NCBI GenBank assembly: GCA_963942565.1
Contig: OZ012696.1
Location: 26,896,744 to 26,960,743 of the forward strand
Direction of reading: 5' to 3'
Source: Maea johnstoni
Taxonomy: Eukaryota > Annelida > Polychaeta > Spionida > Magelonidae
DNA length: 64,000 bases
Shown here: in pieces, positions 1-33,021 of the stretch
How the letters are laid out: each line of letters opens with the position of its first letter
Numbering within the stretch: the first letter of the stretch is position 1
Notes under the pieces: model-generated
Database searches by the model: none
What the model was told of the DNA's origin: nothing
Seen by the model: only the letters and a program-made list of their open reading frames with translations
Program-made: the position numbers and the translations under genes

Positions 1-755
1 AGATAACGTCACCAATAGCTTTTTGCATTTGAATTATTTCATTTCTTGAGTCTCCTTCACCTCTGATGTATCTCTCTTTGTTGTTTCCTTCCCTATAATT
101 AGTGGGTCTGCGGGTCGCTTGTTCATATCTGCGTTTATAAGTATGGTTGTATTTGCAATATTCTCCGAATTTACAACCTTTTCCGTGAAAATTTCTGCAT
201 TCTTCATTATTTTTCCTTATGTGCAGGTATCGACAGTCAGGTCTGTTGCACATATCATTGTTGAACTTCCTGCATATCATTGAGTTTTTGTTCCAAGTGT
301 TCCTTGCACTCTGCATTTGGGGATGGATGTATCGGCACCTTTCACCATATCTGCATTCTCCTTGCATAGCATATTTGCATATTCTTTGTATCTTTTGGTG
401 GTCATGGTTTCTTTCTCCTTCAATTTTCTTTTCAACATTTTGGTACTCTTGTTTGGATTGCGAGATTTGTGGGTTCTCTCTGATCTCATTATGGGGGCCC
501 TTTTCACAGTACTCCTGTACTACAGCTGTGAGCATTAGGTTATCTTTGGTGAGTTCTTCTATTTTAGAACATTTATCTTCATTCTCTGTTTTCAGCTCCT
601 TGATATGTTTCTTAAGTTGTCTTATTTCTTTTGTCTTTTCCTCAATGTCACCCTTAGCCACTTTGCTTTGGTCATCTGTGTTCTCTCTCTTTTCAGTTTC
701 GTCATTTTCTGGTTTGTTTTTCTTTTGGGTTTTCCCTTCTATATTCTCAATGTCC
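1..755 (-). CDS. Retroelement ORF1-like protein, C-terminal part with three CCCH zinc fingers (runs off window)
   Basis: The minus strand is open from 755 to base 1 without a stop. It begins with a charged Lys/Glu-rich helical stretch that continues the coiled coil of the frame at 1945-2885. Three CCCH zinc fingers follow, at about 335-390 (C-x7-C-x5-C-x3-H), 235-290 (C-x7-C-x4-C-x3-H) and 165-215 (C-x7-C-x5-C-x3-H), and then a basic Arg-rich tail. CCCH fingers of this kind bind RNA. A five-base target duplication (tgtcc at 751-755 and 1940-1944) sits exactly where the two halves meet, so the frame was continuous before the transposon arrived. The 3' end and any reverse transcriptase lie outside the window. 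Confidence 0.65.
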
Positions 756-1939
756 CAGTTGCGGATCCAGGGGGGGTTCGAGGGGTTCTACGAACCCCCC
801 CCTGGCTGGTGAGTCACTTTGCACCACCACGCCACCTGTAGAGAAACATCAAAACTAATTGTTTTTCTTGCCCCGGCCACCAGTTCTTTTGTTTTCCCAG
901 ACCTTGAGTAGGCAATAGGCTGATTAGTGTCAGCCATGGATGGACGCGAGTGGATGTAGATCCTGCTTGAGGGGATTATCTGCCGTTAGCCGGCGGATAC
1001 AGAATTACAATCCAGTCTATATATAACGACGGTCGTTTGCAGACTATGAATAGCTGGGAAAACCTAAGTTTGTTAGGTGAGGGCCACTGAGGGGAGATGG
1101 GGGGTGTGGGTTCGCTGATTCTCAAACTTCTAGATCACTTGATTCCTTAGTCTAGCGGATACATAATTACAGTACAGGCGTTTGCAGGCTACGAACAGCT
1201 AGGAAAACCTGAAGTTTGTTAGGTGAGAGCCACTGAGGGGAGAGGGGGGGGGGGGGGGGGGGGTTGGTTGCTTCTCAAACCTCTAGATCACTTGATTCCT
1301 TAGTCTAGCGGATACATAATTACAGTACAGGCGGTTGCAGGCTAAGAACAGCTAGGAAAACCTGAAGTTTGTTAGGTGAGAGCCACTGAGGGGAGAGGGG
1401 GGGGGGGGGGGTTCGTTGCTTCTCAAACCTCTAGATCACTTGATCTCTTAGTCTAGCGGATACGGAATTACAGTCCAGTCGTTTGCAGACTATGAATAGC
1501 TTGGAGAACCTGTCTCCAATTGACCCCCCCCCCCCCCCCCCGTTGCATGTATTGCAATTATTCTAACATCAATTAAGCATAGTATACGAAAGTCTTCCCT
1601 CATCCCAAGGATGTTCACATTGTTAAACCTCTCCAAAAGATAAAACATATTCTTTAAATTTTTGAAAGTGCAAGAGGTCCATTCAATCTTGCGACTAGAA
1701 AATAGGACAATGTGGCCATCACTAAATCCGATTTTGCATATCATAATTTTTATGAAATATGTGTTTCAATGAAAAAAATCAACTCTTACTCCATAATATA
1801 TGTTGTTATATCTCGTATGAGATTATTATTTCTTTTGACTCCAGGTGGTGTCTTCACAAATAAGTGTTAGTGGCGCCACCAGTGTCACTTTTCGGAACTA
1901 AATAGAACCCCCCCTTCTCAAATCCTGGATCCGCCCCTG
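756..1939. mobile_element. Non-autonomous DNA transposon inside the ORF1-like frame
   Basis: The element begins CAGTTGCGGATCCAGG and ends with the reverse complement of CAGGGGCGGATCCAGG. It is flanked by the five-base direct repeat tgtcc at 751-755 and 1940-1944. The subterminal parts are also related: both arms carry a G-run, a ttc(t) motif and a copy of gccacc/ggtggc. The interior has no transposase and is largely taken up by the tandem array at 993-1525. CAG...CTG ends and the GGCGGATCCAG motif suggest a hAT-like family, but hAT normally makes eight-base duplications, so the superfamily is uncertain. Confidence 0.65.
993..1525. repeat. Tandem repeat, about 150-160 bp unit, about 3.5 copies
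   Basis: The phrase gcggatac(a)..aattaca recurs at 993, 1154, 1307 and 1455, each time followed by cagt, a (g)tttgcag stretch, a 'gctaggaaaacct' phrase, a G-run of variable length and 'tctcaaacctctagatcactt'. The unit length falls from about 160 to 148 because the G-runs differ (for example near 1247-1264 and 1398-1411). The array lies wholly inside the transposon at 756-1939. A C-run at about 1527-1542 follows it. Confidence 0.85.
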
Positions 1940-1944
1940 TGTCC

Positions 1945-2885
1945 CTTTTGAGTTGGTTGCATTCTCTTTCCATTTCTTTAATTTTATCTGTCAGTAGTTC
2001 CTCACTTCTTTCATAGTTACTGTCCTGGTCTTTGAGTATTTTGGCTTCATTCTTTATTTCATTAATGGATGCTCTCATTTTTCCCTCAGTGACTTCTCTC
2101 TTCTCCTCTGCCTCTTTTTTTATTTTCATGATGGCTTCAGCTTTTCTGTTAATTTCTTCTTCATATTCCCTGTTTTGTTGTTTCAGAGCTTCATTTTCAT
2201 CTTTGATGAAGCATAGTATTCTCATTGCTTCTTCTTTTGTTATATTAGTTTTATCTTTCTTTTCCTCCATTATCTTTTTGACCTCCATGTCAATGTTGAC
2301 ACATTTTTTACATGTGAACCTTCTTGATGTGTTAGATAGCAAGCTTATCTGATAGGCTGGTAATTCTGTGCACATATAGTGCACCCAGTTTTTACATTTC
2401 TCACATTTCATCATGTATTTGTCATCATCATCTTCACAGTACTTACAGTTCTTTCCCTCATTTCCACTCTCACTCATTTCATCTACCTTTGCCTTACTCA
2501 TCTTTACTTCTGTTTCATCAGACATCTGTCGGACTACCCTGTCAGACTTTTCCTCCATATCAGACATTTTAACAATGTATTGTCCTTCCTCTTTCATTTC
2601 TTCTTGAATTTCCTGTATTTTACTATGGCTAATTCCACTTTCATCTAGAATTTCAATGGCTTGCTCCAGAGTTTCTGTGCCTTTATATTGATTGTGACTG
2701 TAGCCATCTACAGATTTACAGCAATTTGTCCAGGTAGTAAAAATGCCTACTTGCCTTCCTTTAGCTACTGCATAGAATTTAGGTTGGACTCTTGATGCCA
2801 TCTTAGTATTTCCCCTAGTCACAATTTCATTTTTTACTTGCTTATTTTCATGCTCTTTTCCACTATTGTTGGTATTTTCATCCAT
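1945..2885 (-). CDS. Retroelement ORF1-like protein, N-terminal part (RNase H1-N + PHD + coiled coil)
   Basis: The frame starts with ATG at 2885 and reads leftwards. Residues about 35-82 match the RNase H1 N-terminal/caulimovirus viroplasmin domain (pattern FYAVAKGRQVGIFTTW, then KGTETLEQA), a fold that binds RNA-DNA hybrids. Residues 147-195 form a PHD finger with the spacing C-x2-C-x10-C-x2-C-x4-H-x2-C-x19-C-x2-C. From about 200 to 315 the chain is rich in Glu and Lys with heptad character, so probably a coiled coil. Near 1944 the frame runs into the inserted transposon at 756-1939, which adds foreign residues and a chance stop at 1854. The same reading frame resumes beyond the insertion at 755. 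PHD fingers are known in ORF1 of CR1-like LINEs, so LINE ORF1 is my best guess. No reverse transcriptase is visible, and a host gene cannot be excluded. Confidence 0.7.
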
Positions 2886-3740
2886 TCTCTATTCTATGTT
2901 CTGGCTGTGAACTATTCTATATCTACTATCTCCATCTATTGGCATGCAAACTAATGAAAAAAGTACATACAGTTCTGTGTTCTTCCTTCGTTTTTCAGAG
3001 TATATCCAGTAATCTGAACCATTGATCAATCTCCCTCCTTGTTTGTTTACAATCCTTTGGTTGACTTCCTTTTTCTTTTTTAATATATATTCCAAACTAT
3101 TTGTTCAGAATAATTTCATTTTATGTATATATCTGATATTTAAATATCAGTATTTATTCAAAGTTAACAGTTCAGTAACATCAGTTAACAAAGGCTTCTT
3201 TCTTCCAACAATCTATTTTCCTATTGTGTTCCATTGTTATGACGAAATCCACTTGAAGTTTTAATTTTTTAAATAGCGTTCCTGACAGCTGTTCCAAAAA
3301 GCACCAAAACGAATATGTCTCCTCTCTCTAATCCATATGTTTACTGTCCTAGATGTTTTGTCTGCATTTCCATAATAAAATTTATGTGAACTTAATTAAA
3401 TTTCCCAAAATCAGTAATTATATCAAGGAAGTCTGAAAAGCCGTCCTCGATCGTAAGCGACCTTGACATTGTTGAATAGGTCAGGCGTCTTGAAACAGGT
3501 CATGACGTCATAGGCCGGCCAACAAAGGACTGACGTCATGAGAAGGACAGTCAACACAGGGCCTGCCGTTCTTCAACAATAGACTAACAATAGGCCAACA
3601 ATAAAAGGTGTGATATGGTTTGATATTTTTTTTTTCACTTGATATGTTTTTTTTTCACCTGATATGGGTTTTTTTCACTCCGGAACATGTTATATCAATT
3701 TTACCACATGGCCACAACAATGGGAATATAGGGCAAGCAT
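2886..3740. other. Intergenic stretch, no gene seen; two perfect CRE palindromes
   Basis: No frame here resembles a protein family. The stretch is AT-rich up to about 3420. The palindrome TGACGTCA, the consensus site for CREB/ATF factors, occurs at 3503-3510 and 3531-3538. From 3619 to 3680 there are three degenerate copies of 'tttttttttcacttgatatg'. Confidence 0.4.
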
Positions 3741-3743
3741 GTG

Positions 3744-3971
<228 letters not shown>

Positions 3972-4065
3972 CATGCCCACCCCCCATATACGAAGTGTGA
4001 AGTCAATCACACTCAGTCTCAGCACAGAGGAAGAGTGGCCAACGGGCGCGGCCATATTGTGTCTC

Positions 4066-4256
4066 CTCCATCCTGCAGCAGGGTGCCAAATGTTGGTCCC
4101 ATCCCATTGTCTGGTGCAACCACTAGCTGTCTCTCACCCCTGCCCGCGCACGAATCCCGGCCAGGGCATGTGAGAAAGTTGCTAGTGACTTGGAGTAAGG
4201 CAGTGGTTTCTGCTTGGTACTGCGATTTTCTCCACCACAATGGGCTAGTCAAGACT
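4066..4256 (+). repeat. SINE-like repeat (family shared with 24425 and 25735)
   Basis: The block contains 'gcacgaatcccggcc', close to a Pol III B box from a tRNA-derived SINE. It also holds the phrases 'ctagctgtctctcac' and 'gcatgtgagaaagttgc(t/c)agtgacttg', which recur at 25765-25825; the second also recurs, diverged, at 24441-24470. No clear A box or poly-A tail was found, so the SINE call is tentative, although the repeat family itself is clear. Confidence 0.5.
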
Positions 4257-4439
4257 TAGCCGTAACATGGCAGAAAATTCCAAATTCCAAATTCCTGTTG
4301 CATTCAGAGGAGGCCTAATATGGCCGCTCCATGCAGTAGCAAGTCTTCCTCTGATTTTGAATGTTAGAAGGTTGAATGAGCCGTGACCCCCGAGTTTATA
4401 AAGGCGCACCGTAAAACACTCACACTCTTATAAAGTTGG

Positions 4440-4600
4440 TGCAAACAGACACTGTGGATTCGAACATATAACAGAATATACTAGTATCTTCTATAACTAT
4501 GTTTTTAAAATCAACTTCACACTCTGCAAACGAACAATGCGAATCAGAATATATAACAGAAAATTCCACCTTCAAAAACTATGTTTTTATAATCCATGTT
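4440..4600. repeat. Short direct duplication before the chitin-binding exon
   Basis: The phrase 'gaa(c/t)atataacagaa' followed about 30 bases later by 'actatgttttta(a/t)aat' occurs twice, at about 4462-4512 and 4547-4595. It lies in the intron just upstream of the acceptor at 4611. Confidence 0.6.
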
Positions 4601-4611
4601 TTTCTTTTCAG

Positions 4612-4769
4612 ATTTCTGTATTAGTCGGCCAACTGGGTACTACGGACACTCTAAGCCCGAATGTTTTGTCCAATGCGACGCAAGCGGAAGAGCCTTCATT
4701 CGCCCATGCGCACCGGGAACCTTATGGCGCGGGGGTCTGGAGAATTCCTACTACAACATGTGCTCCTAG
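4612..4769 (+). CDS. Terminal exon of a chitin-binding (CBM14/peritrophin-A-like) protein
   Basis: A pyrimidine-rich acceptor (tttttcttttcag) ends at 4611. Entering in phase 1, the exon codes 51 residues and stops at TAG 4767-4769. The chain holds the hallmarks of a type-2 chitin-binding domain: Cys, GYYGH, Cys-x3-Cys, a 'GRAF' strand, then CAPGTLW and a final Cys. The usual spacing between the second and third cysteines is C-x5-C, so this copy is slightly atypical. Such domains occur in secreted proteins that bind chitin in cuticle, gut lining or mucus. The upstream exons lie outside the window or were not recognised, so the full protein is unknown. A poly(A) signal follows at 5216. Confidence 0.55.
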
Positions 4770-5215
4770 AAAAGAGCTGTTTGTCTATACCTTGAGCCAC
4801 TACACATAACCAAAATACAAAAAAGGCTGTTACATGTCTATGTGCGTGTGTATGACAAGCGGGTTATATGTTGTTTGGTATCTTTAATCCAGCGTTCTAA
4901 AAAGATGGTCAATTTGAATATTCATAAATCATTTGATATTATTTCTAATATGTTTTCAGTATTGCGTATTCTCTTCATAATTTATAGAACTATTATAAAT
5001 TGAAATTGACTATGAAAGATTCATTATTTTCATTATCAATTATTAGTATTCGAGATTTTTTACATTCATCTTTCACCTCTATATACCCATTGCACGTGTT
5101 ATGATATAAACGATGTTTGAAATATTCATATTTTCATAATCATCACTAATGCCTTTATATGTATATTGCAAGATAGAAAGGATGAACCTCTTATGACCTG
5201 TTTCTGATTGTGATT

Positions 5216-5221
5216 AATAAA
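5216..5221 (+). promoter_or_regulatory. Candidate poly(A) signal for the chitin-binding gene
   Basis: AATAAA lies about 450 bases after the stop at 4769, in AT-rich DNA with no other frame between. This is the first perfect hexamer after the stop, so it is the likely end of the 3' UTR, but this is inferred from position only. Confidence 0.35.
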
Positions 5222-5224
5222 CTA

Positions 5225-6463
<1,239 letters not shown>

Positions 6464-6542
6464 GTGACAAGTGTCATATAGGACATACACCCTAGGAGAG
6501 ATCACATTTCCCATATCGTTACCACCTTTGATTGAAATATTA

Positions 6543-6762
6543 TTAACCCTTCCAATGCTAAGGCTTCTTGCATCCAAAGCACAAGGATGCAAAGAATTTC
6601 GAAAACCATCTGAACCCTGTCATTTTGGTATTCATTAGAAAGCTCTCACTGAGTACCGGGTACTCTCAGATGAGTACTCACATGCCAGGGATCCGGTCAT
6701 TTTTCAGCTTTTTTTGCATCATTTTGTATTGTAAAATCAGCAACCAGCAGCAGAAGGGTTAA
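6543..6762 (+). mobile_element. piggyBac-type MITE, copy 1 (220 bp)
   Basis: TTAA at both ends (6543-6546 and 6759-6762) is followed by inverted ends: TTAACCCTTCCAATGCT on the left and the complement of TTAACCCTTCTGCTGCTGG on the right. TTAA duplications with CCC ends are the mark of piggyBac. The interior holds 'actctcagatgagtactcacatgccag', seen in every copy of this family in the window, and has no coding capacity. Confidence 0.85.
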
Positions 6763-6996
6763 AAGCAGCATTCAGCTAATGAATAATTTAGTTGTCAGTC
6801 TATCTTATTGTGAGATTAAATCTGATCAAAGGAAACTCCTAGCCAGGGGTCTTGAATTTTTCCTCAACCCAGGCGAACTAGACTTCAAAGAGTACAAAGA
6901 TGATGAGCTAGACTGTTTCCACCTAAGATTAATAAGGGAACTACATTTCAAGTCCTGAGGTGACTGACCGCAATGCAGATCAAGATTCAAGCAGAC

Positions 6997-7107
6997 CCAG
7001 TGGGCATGGTAACATTTATGGAACATTCCATGTTCATAATTGTTCCAGAATATTCAAACCAAAATTGAACATTCATATAGCATTCAGGTAATATTTGTGC
7101 CCACTGG
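6997..7107. mobile_element. Short MITE with CCAGTGGGCA ends, inside the PLE
   Basis: The 111-bp stretch starts CCAGTGGGCA and ends TGCCCACTGG, a perfect ten-base inverted repeat, with an AT-rich interior containing 'gttccagaatattc'. The PLE-like protein similarity stops before it and resumes after it, so it inserted into the PLE. Confidence 0.75.
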
Positions 7108-7579
7108 AGTGATGAATAATTCTTCATACCTACACCATCCATAGACCCTTTGCAACCATTTGCTAATCCTCAATTTAAACTACCCTCTGAATGGGTACCA
7201 CTAGTGGTGGCACCATTAGAATATTTCATTCAACAGAATGAGTTAGCACTCAACAAATCCATGGTATCTAAATACCACAAACATAACATCACCATGGAAG
7301 AAACAGTAGCTTTCAAACAGCTGACATCCAATAAACAGATTACCATAAAACCAGCAGACGAGGGTGGAGCTGTGTTTATCATTAACACCACTGACTGCAT
7401 TAATGAAGGCCTGAGCTGACTCGGTGACCATAAACTCTAGAGGGAGACTGATGTCAACCTGCCTACCCAACATTGACTTTCAGTAGACAACAAAATAAAA
7501 GACATATATGAGGACAGAAGAATTAACCTCAAGTGCCATAATTTAAAAATCCTTTTTCTGCATGCTGCCAAAAATACAT

Positions 7580-7812
7580 AAAAACTTAATATCCCACCAG
7601 ATTGACGAAGGGTGTCCCACAAAAATAATTCCTGAACTGGTTGATTTATTTCTTCAACCAAAGGTAAAACAATTACCTTCTTACATTAAGGAAACCCCAT
7701 AATATCCCACCAGATTGACCAGACGTATTAGGCGACAGGTGTCCCACAGATAATTCCTGAACTGGTTTGTTTCCTTCCTCAACCACATGTAAAACAATTA
7801 CCTTCTTACATT
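7580..7812. repeat. Internal tandem duplication in the PLE
   Basis: The block 'aatatcccaccagattga' ... 'gtgtcccaca' ... 'aattcctgaactggtt' ... 'cttcttacattaagga' occurs twice in tandem (about 7580-7693 and 7700-7812). It corresponds to one segment of the reverse transcriptase repeated. The two copies have since diverged by substitutions and a small indel. Confidence 0.75.
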
Positions 7813-8124
7813 AAGGACACATTTCCTACTCAAACTCAACCGACTGGATAAATTACCACCCAATTCTCTACTGACTACCCTAGATGTGGCCAGCCTATAT
7901 ACTATCATCCCTAGTACAAAGTGATTGGAAGCAGCAAGACAAGCATTGCATAGGATGAGAGGAAGGATTTGCAATCCAAATAGTTAAAGCCTGGCAATAC
8001 TACGAAAATGATTCTAACTGTATACAACATTGATTTTGCTGGAAGGCACTACCCATAGGTAGGAGATGCTGCCATGGAAACAAAAGTTGCTCCCTCTTTT
8101 GCTTACAATTTCATGGGCTGTTTG

Positions 8125-8317
<193 letters not shown>

Positions 8318-8560
8318 GAAAGTCGAAATGTTATTTTTCTTAGTCAACTCAGTCTCCACATCAGAAGATTGGGGCATAACTACAGGCCTGTGCACCAAAC
8401 CTATAGATGCGCATAATTACTTGAGCGGTTCTTATGCCACCCGCACAAATGTAAAGTCAATTCCTCAGATTAAGGAGAATATGTAGTGACAAGAATGACT
8501 TCACTGAACAGGCAAAAAAATGGCGATATACAAATTTTTTTTTACAATATTGACCACTAC

Positions 8561-10613
8561 AGAAACGTATTCACTTTGTAGAGTGGTGCAGGACGATTAA
8601 CTTCACACAAAAATCTTCCTATATTTAAACTTCAAATGTTAGGTAAGCAGTTCTCATTCACTTTCTGATTAATATGAGCTAAAATGATACTCCACATTCA
8701 TATTTGATTTTACATTTTGATTTTTTTCCTTTCAAGTTTGTATTGAGTTATCTCACATCGTCACAATTTAGGAGGCTAGCATGATAAAGGAATTTTACCA
8801 TTACTTCGAAATGTCAAATGAGGTCATACCGCTTATCTGAAATTTGCCCCTAGAATCTGTATCTCGATGATGTACACTCTCTGCTAAGAAGGTAAAGATT
8901 TTTATGGCACCTATTTTCTATGCACCAATAAACCTAATTTTCATGCCCTCTTCCATGTCCGGTCCCTCCATTGATCCTTTCACAAAAAGAAGAGAGAAAA
9001 ATGACTGTTAAGTGATGTTTTACAAAGTCAGACATTCAGAACCTTTGAACATTTTTATATAAAACATACAATCACAATGTGTAGTTATACATTAAGATTA
9101 CATGCAACATACGTTTCATTTAGATAAGCACATTGCATCAGACTGTCATACCTTAGGACAAAACTCAGTTATCAAACTGTTAGGACTCACTTATACATTT
9201 CTGGTCTAAAATTGCATTGAATAAATTGATGCATAACTCCATGCAATAAAACCGGTTTTAGTCATTCAATTGGACTCGTTATTTATTTCTATCAAAATTA
9301 CAATTTCACTCAGACATCTAATAAATAAAAAAAAATACCCATAGAGCTTCATTGGCAAATGCCTTTCCCTGACTCAGGAATACTTTTGAGTGAATTTTTC
9401 TAGAATATTTACAAAAGTTCCATTATATCATTATGCATTGTATTCATGCCAGTAACCAACGTTTCATTTACATAAAAGACTCTTTTATCATCCATAGTGT
9501 ATGGCATTCATCCCAACTGTCATGCGATACTTATGTCAACAATGGCATATTTGATCAGATTGTCACTATCCATGCTTTATCACTAATTTGCATGATTCAT
9601 GCAGAATTCCACCAATATGTTGATGATTTGTTGAAGTTATCGCAGGTGGATGGCTTGTTTTCTGGCCATTTACTAAGGACCAGGAAACAATCATCATAAT
9701 TCCCAATCAGCATCTAGCAGGTAAGTCGACTTTTAACTCATCTTGCAAATTTTTCAATGGTTGTCCTTTTGCGATATTCCAAGGTTCAATTTGTTCTTTT
9801 AGACTTTTCTCTTCATCAAAACAGAATGCGTTGAGCATTGCAGCTTCTAGCAAAGCATTTTTTAATATTTAGTTTCACTTTTACAAAATAAGCATTTTTT
9901 TAAATATTTAGTTTCATATTTACAAAAAAAAACATTTATCACTTTCTATACGTTAGAGGTCATTCTCTTCAAACTCTTGTTTCTATAGATACCCTATCGT
10001 GTTAGATTTTAGATTGTTATTTCCAGTTATATGCTAGTACTGTTAATTTATATCTTGATATAATTGCTGTTTTCACGTTGTGATTAGTGCATTTATAAGG
10101 GTTCTTTTCCACGAATCTTTGAGAAGCTACATCATCCATTGATCCTGCCTAAGTAGGTTCCTATAGATCTATATGCAGTGTTTTTCGGGTAAAAGGCAAT
10201 TTTATCTTGTAGGTGAGCATATTCTAAAACTTACATTTCTTTTTCTGATATTTGATCCTTCTGGTGAAATATTGTTATTGCGATCGAACGTATCTCCTAT
10301 CATGAGAAGGTCAAAATTGAAACCATATAGAATTTCAAAAACCATGTCCATTATTTCGCTTGGATAGAACCAGTGATATAATTGTTGCCATTAATCTGCG
10401 GCGCCAAGGTTGCAGTGTGAATTTGTCTCATTTATCTTAAGATTTTAAAGCCCAAACTTGTAGAGATTTCGAAAGTAAAGCTTATCAAAAGCCAGTTGTA
10501 AAACGTAGCACCCAATGAATTAAAAAGTTGAAGTCCAACTTTTTAGCAGTCAAGCTGATTGAAATGCAAAATTATGATACATCAAAGAACAACTACAACA
10601 ATACTATTACGTC
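8561..10613. other. Intergenic DNA, nothing recognised
   Basis: About two kilobases of AT-rich DNA upstream of the host gene. I find no protein family, no transposon end and no RNA gene. Short frames (for example 9433-9699) have no recognisable motif. A 5' untranslated exon of the host gene could lie here but cannot be located from sequence alone. Confidence 0.4.
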
Positions 10614-10894
<281 letters not shown>

Positions 10895-10939
10895 TACATG
10901 ATTCCCTGGTTCCTTTTCTTCAGGTGGGAATTGCAAAAC

Positions 10940-31551
<20,612 letters not shown>

Positions 31552-31639
31552 ATTGATTGAATCCGTCTCAAAAAGTCCAGCACAACTAGTAATCCAGCTG
31601 AATCGTCCATTTTGAACTTTAACGTACCGAAACATGTCA

Positions 31640-31852
31640 TTAACTCTTCAAATGCTAAGGCTAATTTCGTCCAAAGCACAAGGATGGCAAGATTTTTGAA
31701 TAACATCTAAACCCTGTCATGTTGGTATTCATTGGATAGCTCTTGCTGATCTTTCTCAGATGAGTACATATGTGCGAGAGTTTCAGTCATTTTTCAGGTT
31801 TTTTGTGTCATTTTGTATTAGCCAAATTAGCCACCAGCAGCATTAGGGTTAA
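31640..31852 (+). mobile_element. piggyBac-type MITE, copy 5 (213 bp)
   Basis: TTAA at 31640-31643 and 31849-31852. Left end ttaactcttcaaatgctaagg, right end agcagcattagggttaa. It begins 89 bases after the stop codon, so it probably lies in the 3' untranslated region of the host gene. Confidence 0.85.
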
Positions 31853-32000
31853 TTGTTTTGAACTTACAAACCATAATGCATAAGATCAACCTCTACTGCA
31901 GTATGCAATATAAAAACATAACATAAGGTAATTATTTGCATTTTCATATTTGGGTTTTGAACTAAATTTACCGGTATTTTTCAAATTGACACAGGCGAAC

Positions 32001-32006
32001 AATAAA
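32001..32006 (+). promoter_or_regulatory. Candidate poly(A) signal of the host gene
   Basis: AATAAA about 450 bases after the stop. It is the first perfect hexamer I find downstream; the call rests on position only. Confidence 0.3.
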
Positions 32007-32238
32007 GAAATATCCGTTATTTCCGATTTGGTTTCAGTAATATAATTTGGGACATTGCCAATGCTTTTATGAGCCTGATAAATACAAAACGATAACGTCA
32101 ATATTTCTGCGAGGCCAACATTTTTTTGATATAACTAAAATACCTGTGTCCTATTTATATGGATGACTTATCTGAATGACTAGTTGACCTGTAGGTAGTG
32201 ATGTTTTTCCTTAAGACTTTTGATTATAGATGTGTTTA

Positions 32239-32289
32239 AGATTATTATTATCATCATTATTATTATTATTATCATTATTATTATTACTA

Positions 32290-32326
<37 letters not shown>

Positions 32327-32345
32327 TATTATTATTATCATTATA
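32239..32345. repeat. (ATT)n microsatellite
   Basis: att triplets with atc and act variants for about 105 bases. It may be the remnant of a LINE tail of the family seen at 24196 and 33365, but no LINE body is attached. Confidence 0.9.
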
Positions 32346-32717
32346 TAAAGGGTTTTATGGATACTCTCCATGCTAAGAATTATCTGGATAAAAAGGTAAA
32401 TAATTTCCATTAAGATACTCTCTAGTCCCTCATATGTCACACGTGCATTTGTATTGCCTGCCAAACCTACTTATTTCACACATGTTATGCAATGACTATC
32501 TGATCTCTCACTGTCATTCTGATTATTCATTTACCTTTAGCTTGTCGTTTCTTAAAAGTTGACAGTATTCAACACTTCAGTGAGTGGCATATACATGGAT
32601 GGGTTCAGGGTTAATATTTACTGGTAGAAACTTCTGCTGAGATGTTGGCCTGAATAGGCATGCAGTGGGGTATTTCAGGTTCGCCTATTTGGTATAGGTG
32701 AGGGTATGGATATCAGT

Positions 32718-32922
32718 AGTACTTGACTCTTTTCAACTTATGATGGTGCCTTAAGATATGTCACTATCAGACAGTGGAGAATGGCCGAATATTATGTCTG
32801 AAAAATGTCTGGAAAAGAATTTTAGCAAATAAATTCTTAGTACTTGACTCTTTTTCAACTTATGATGGTGCCTTAAGATATGTCACTATCAGACAGTGGC
32901 GAATGGCCGAAGATTAAGTCAA
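32718..32922. repeat. Direct repeat, 121-bp spacing
   Basis: 'agtacttgactctttt(t)caacttatgatgg' through 'gacagtgg(a/c)gaatggccgaa' occurs at 32718-32797 and at 32839-32919, about 80 bases per copy with very few differences. Confidence 0.85.
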
Positions 32923-33021
32923 TTTCCATACGCTCTATAGTGGAATACCTTTTTATTGTATTGCATTTCAATTTCTTCATCTGATTTTTTTGTTATTCGG
33001 GTTACATACTGGAACGTATCC

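Noticed and set aside
219-841. Plus-strand frames rich in Phe, Leu and Ser
   Set aside because: They are the antisense shadow of the CCCH-finger frame on the minus strand and show no domain of their own.
2032-2648. Plus-strand hydrophobic frames
   Set aside because: Antisense to the coiled coil and PHD coding strand; the composition is explained by Lys/Glu codons read backwards.
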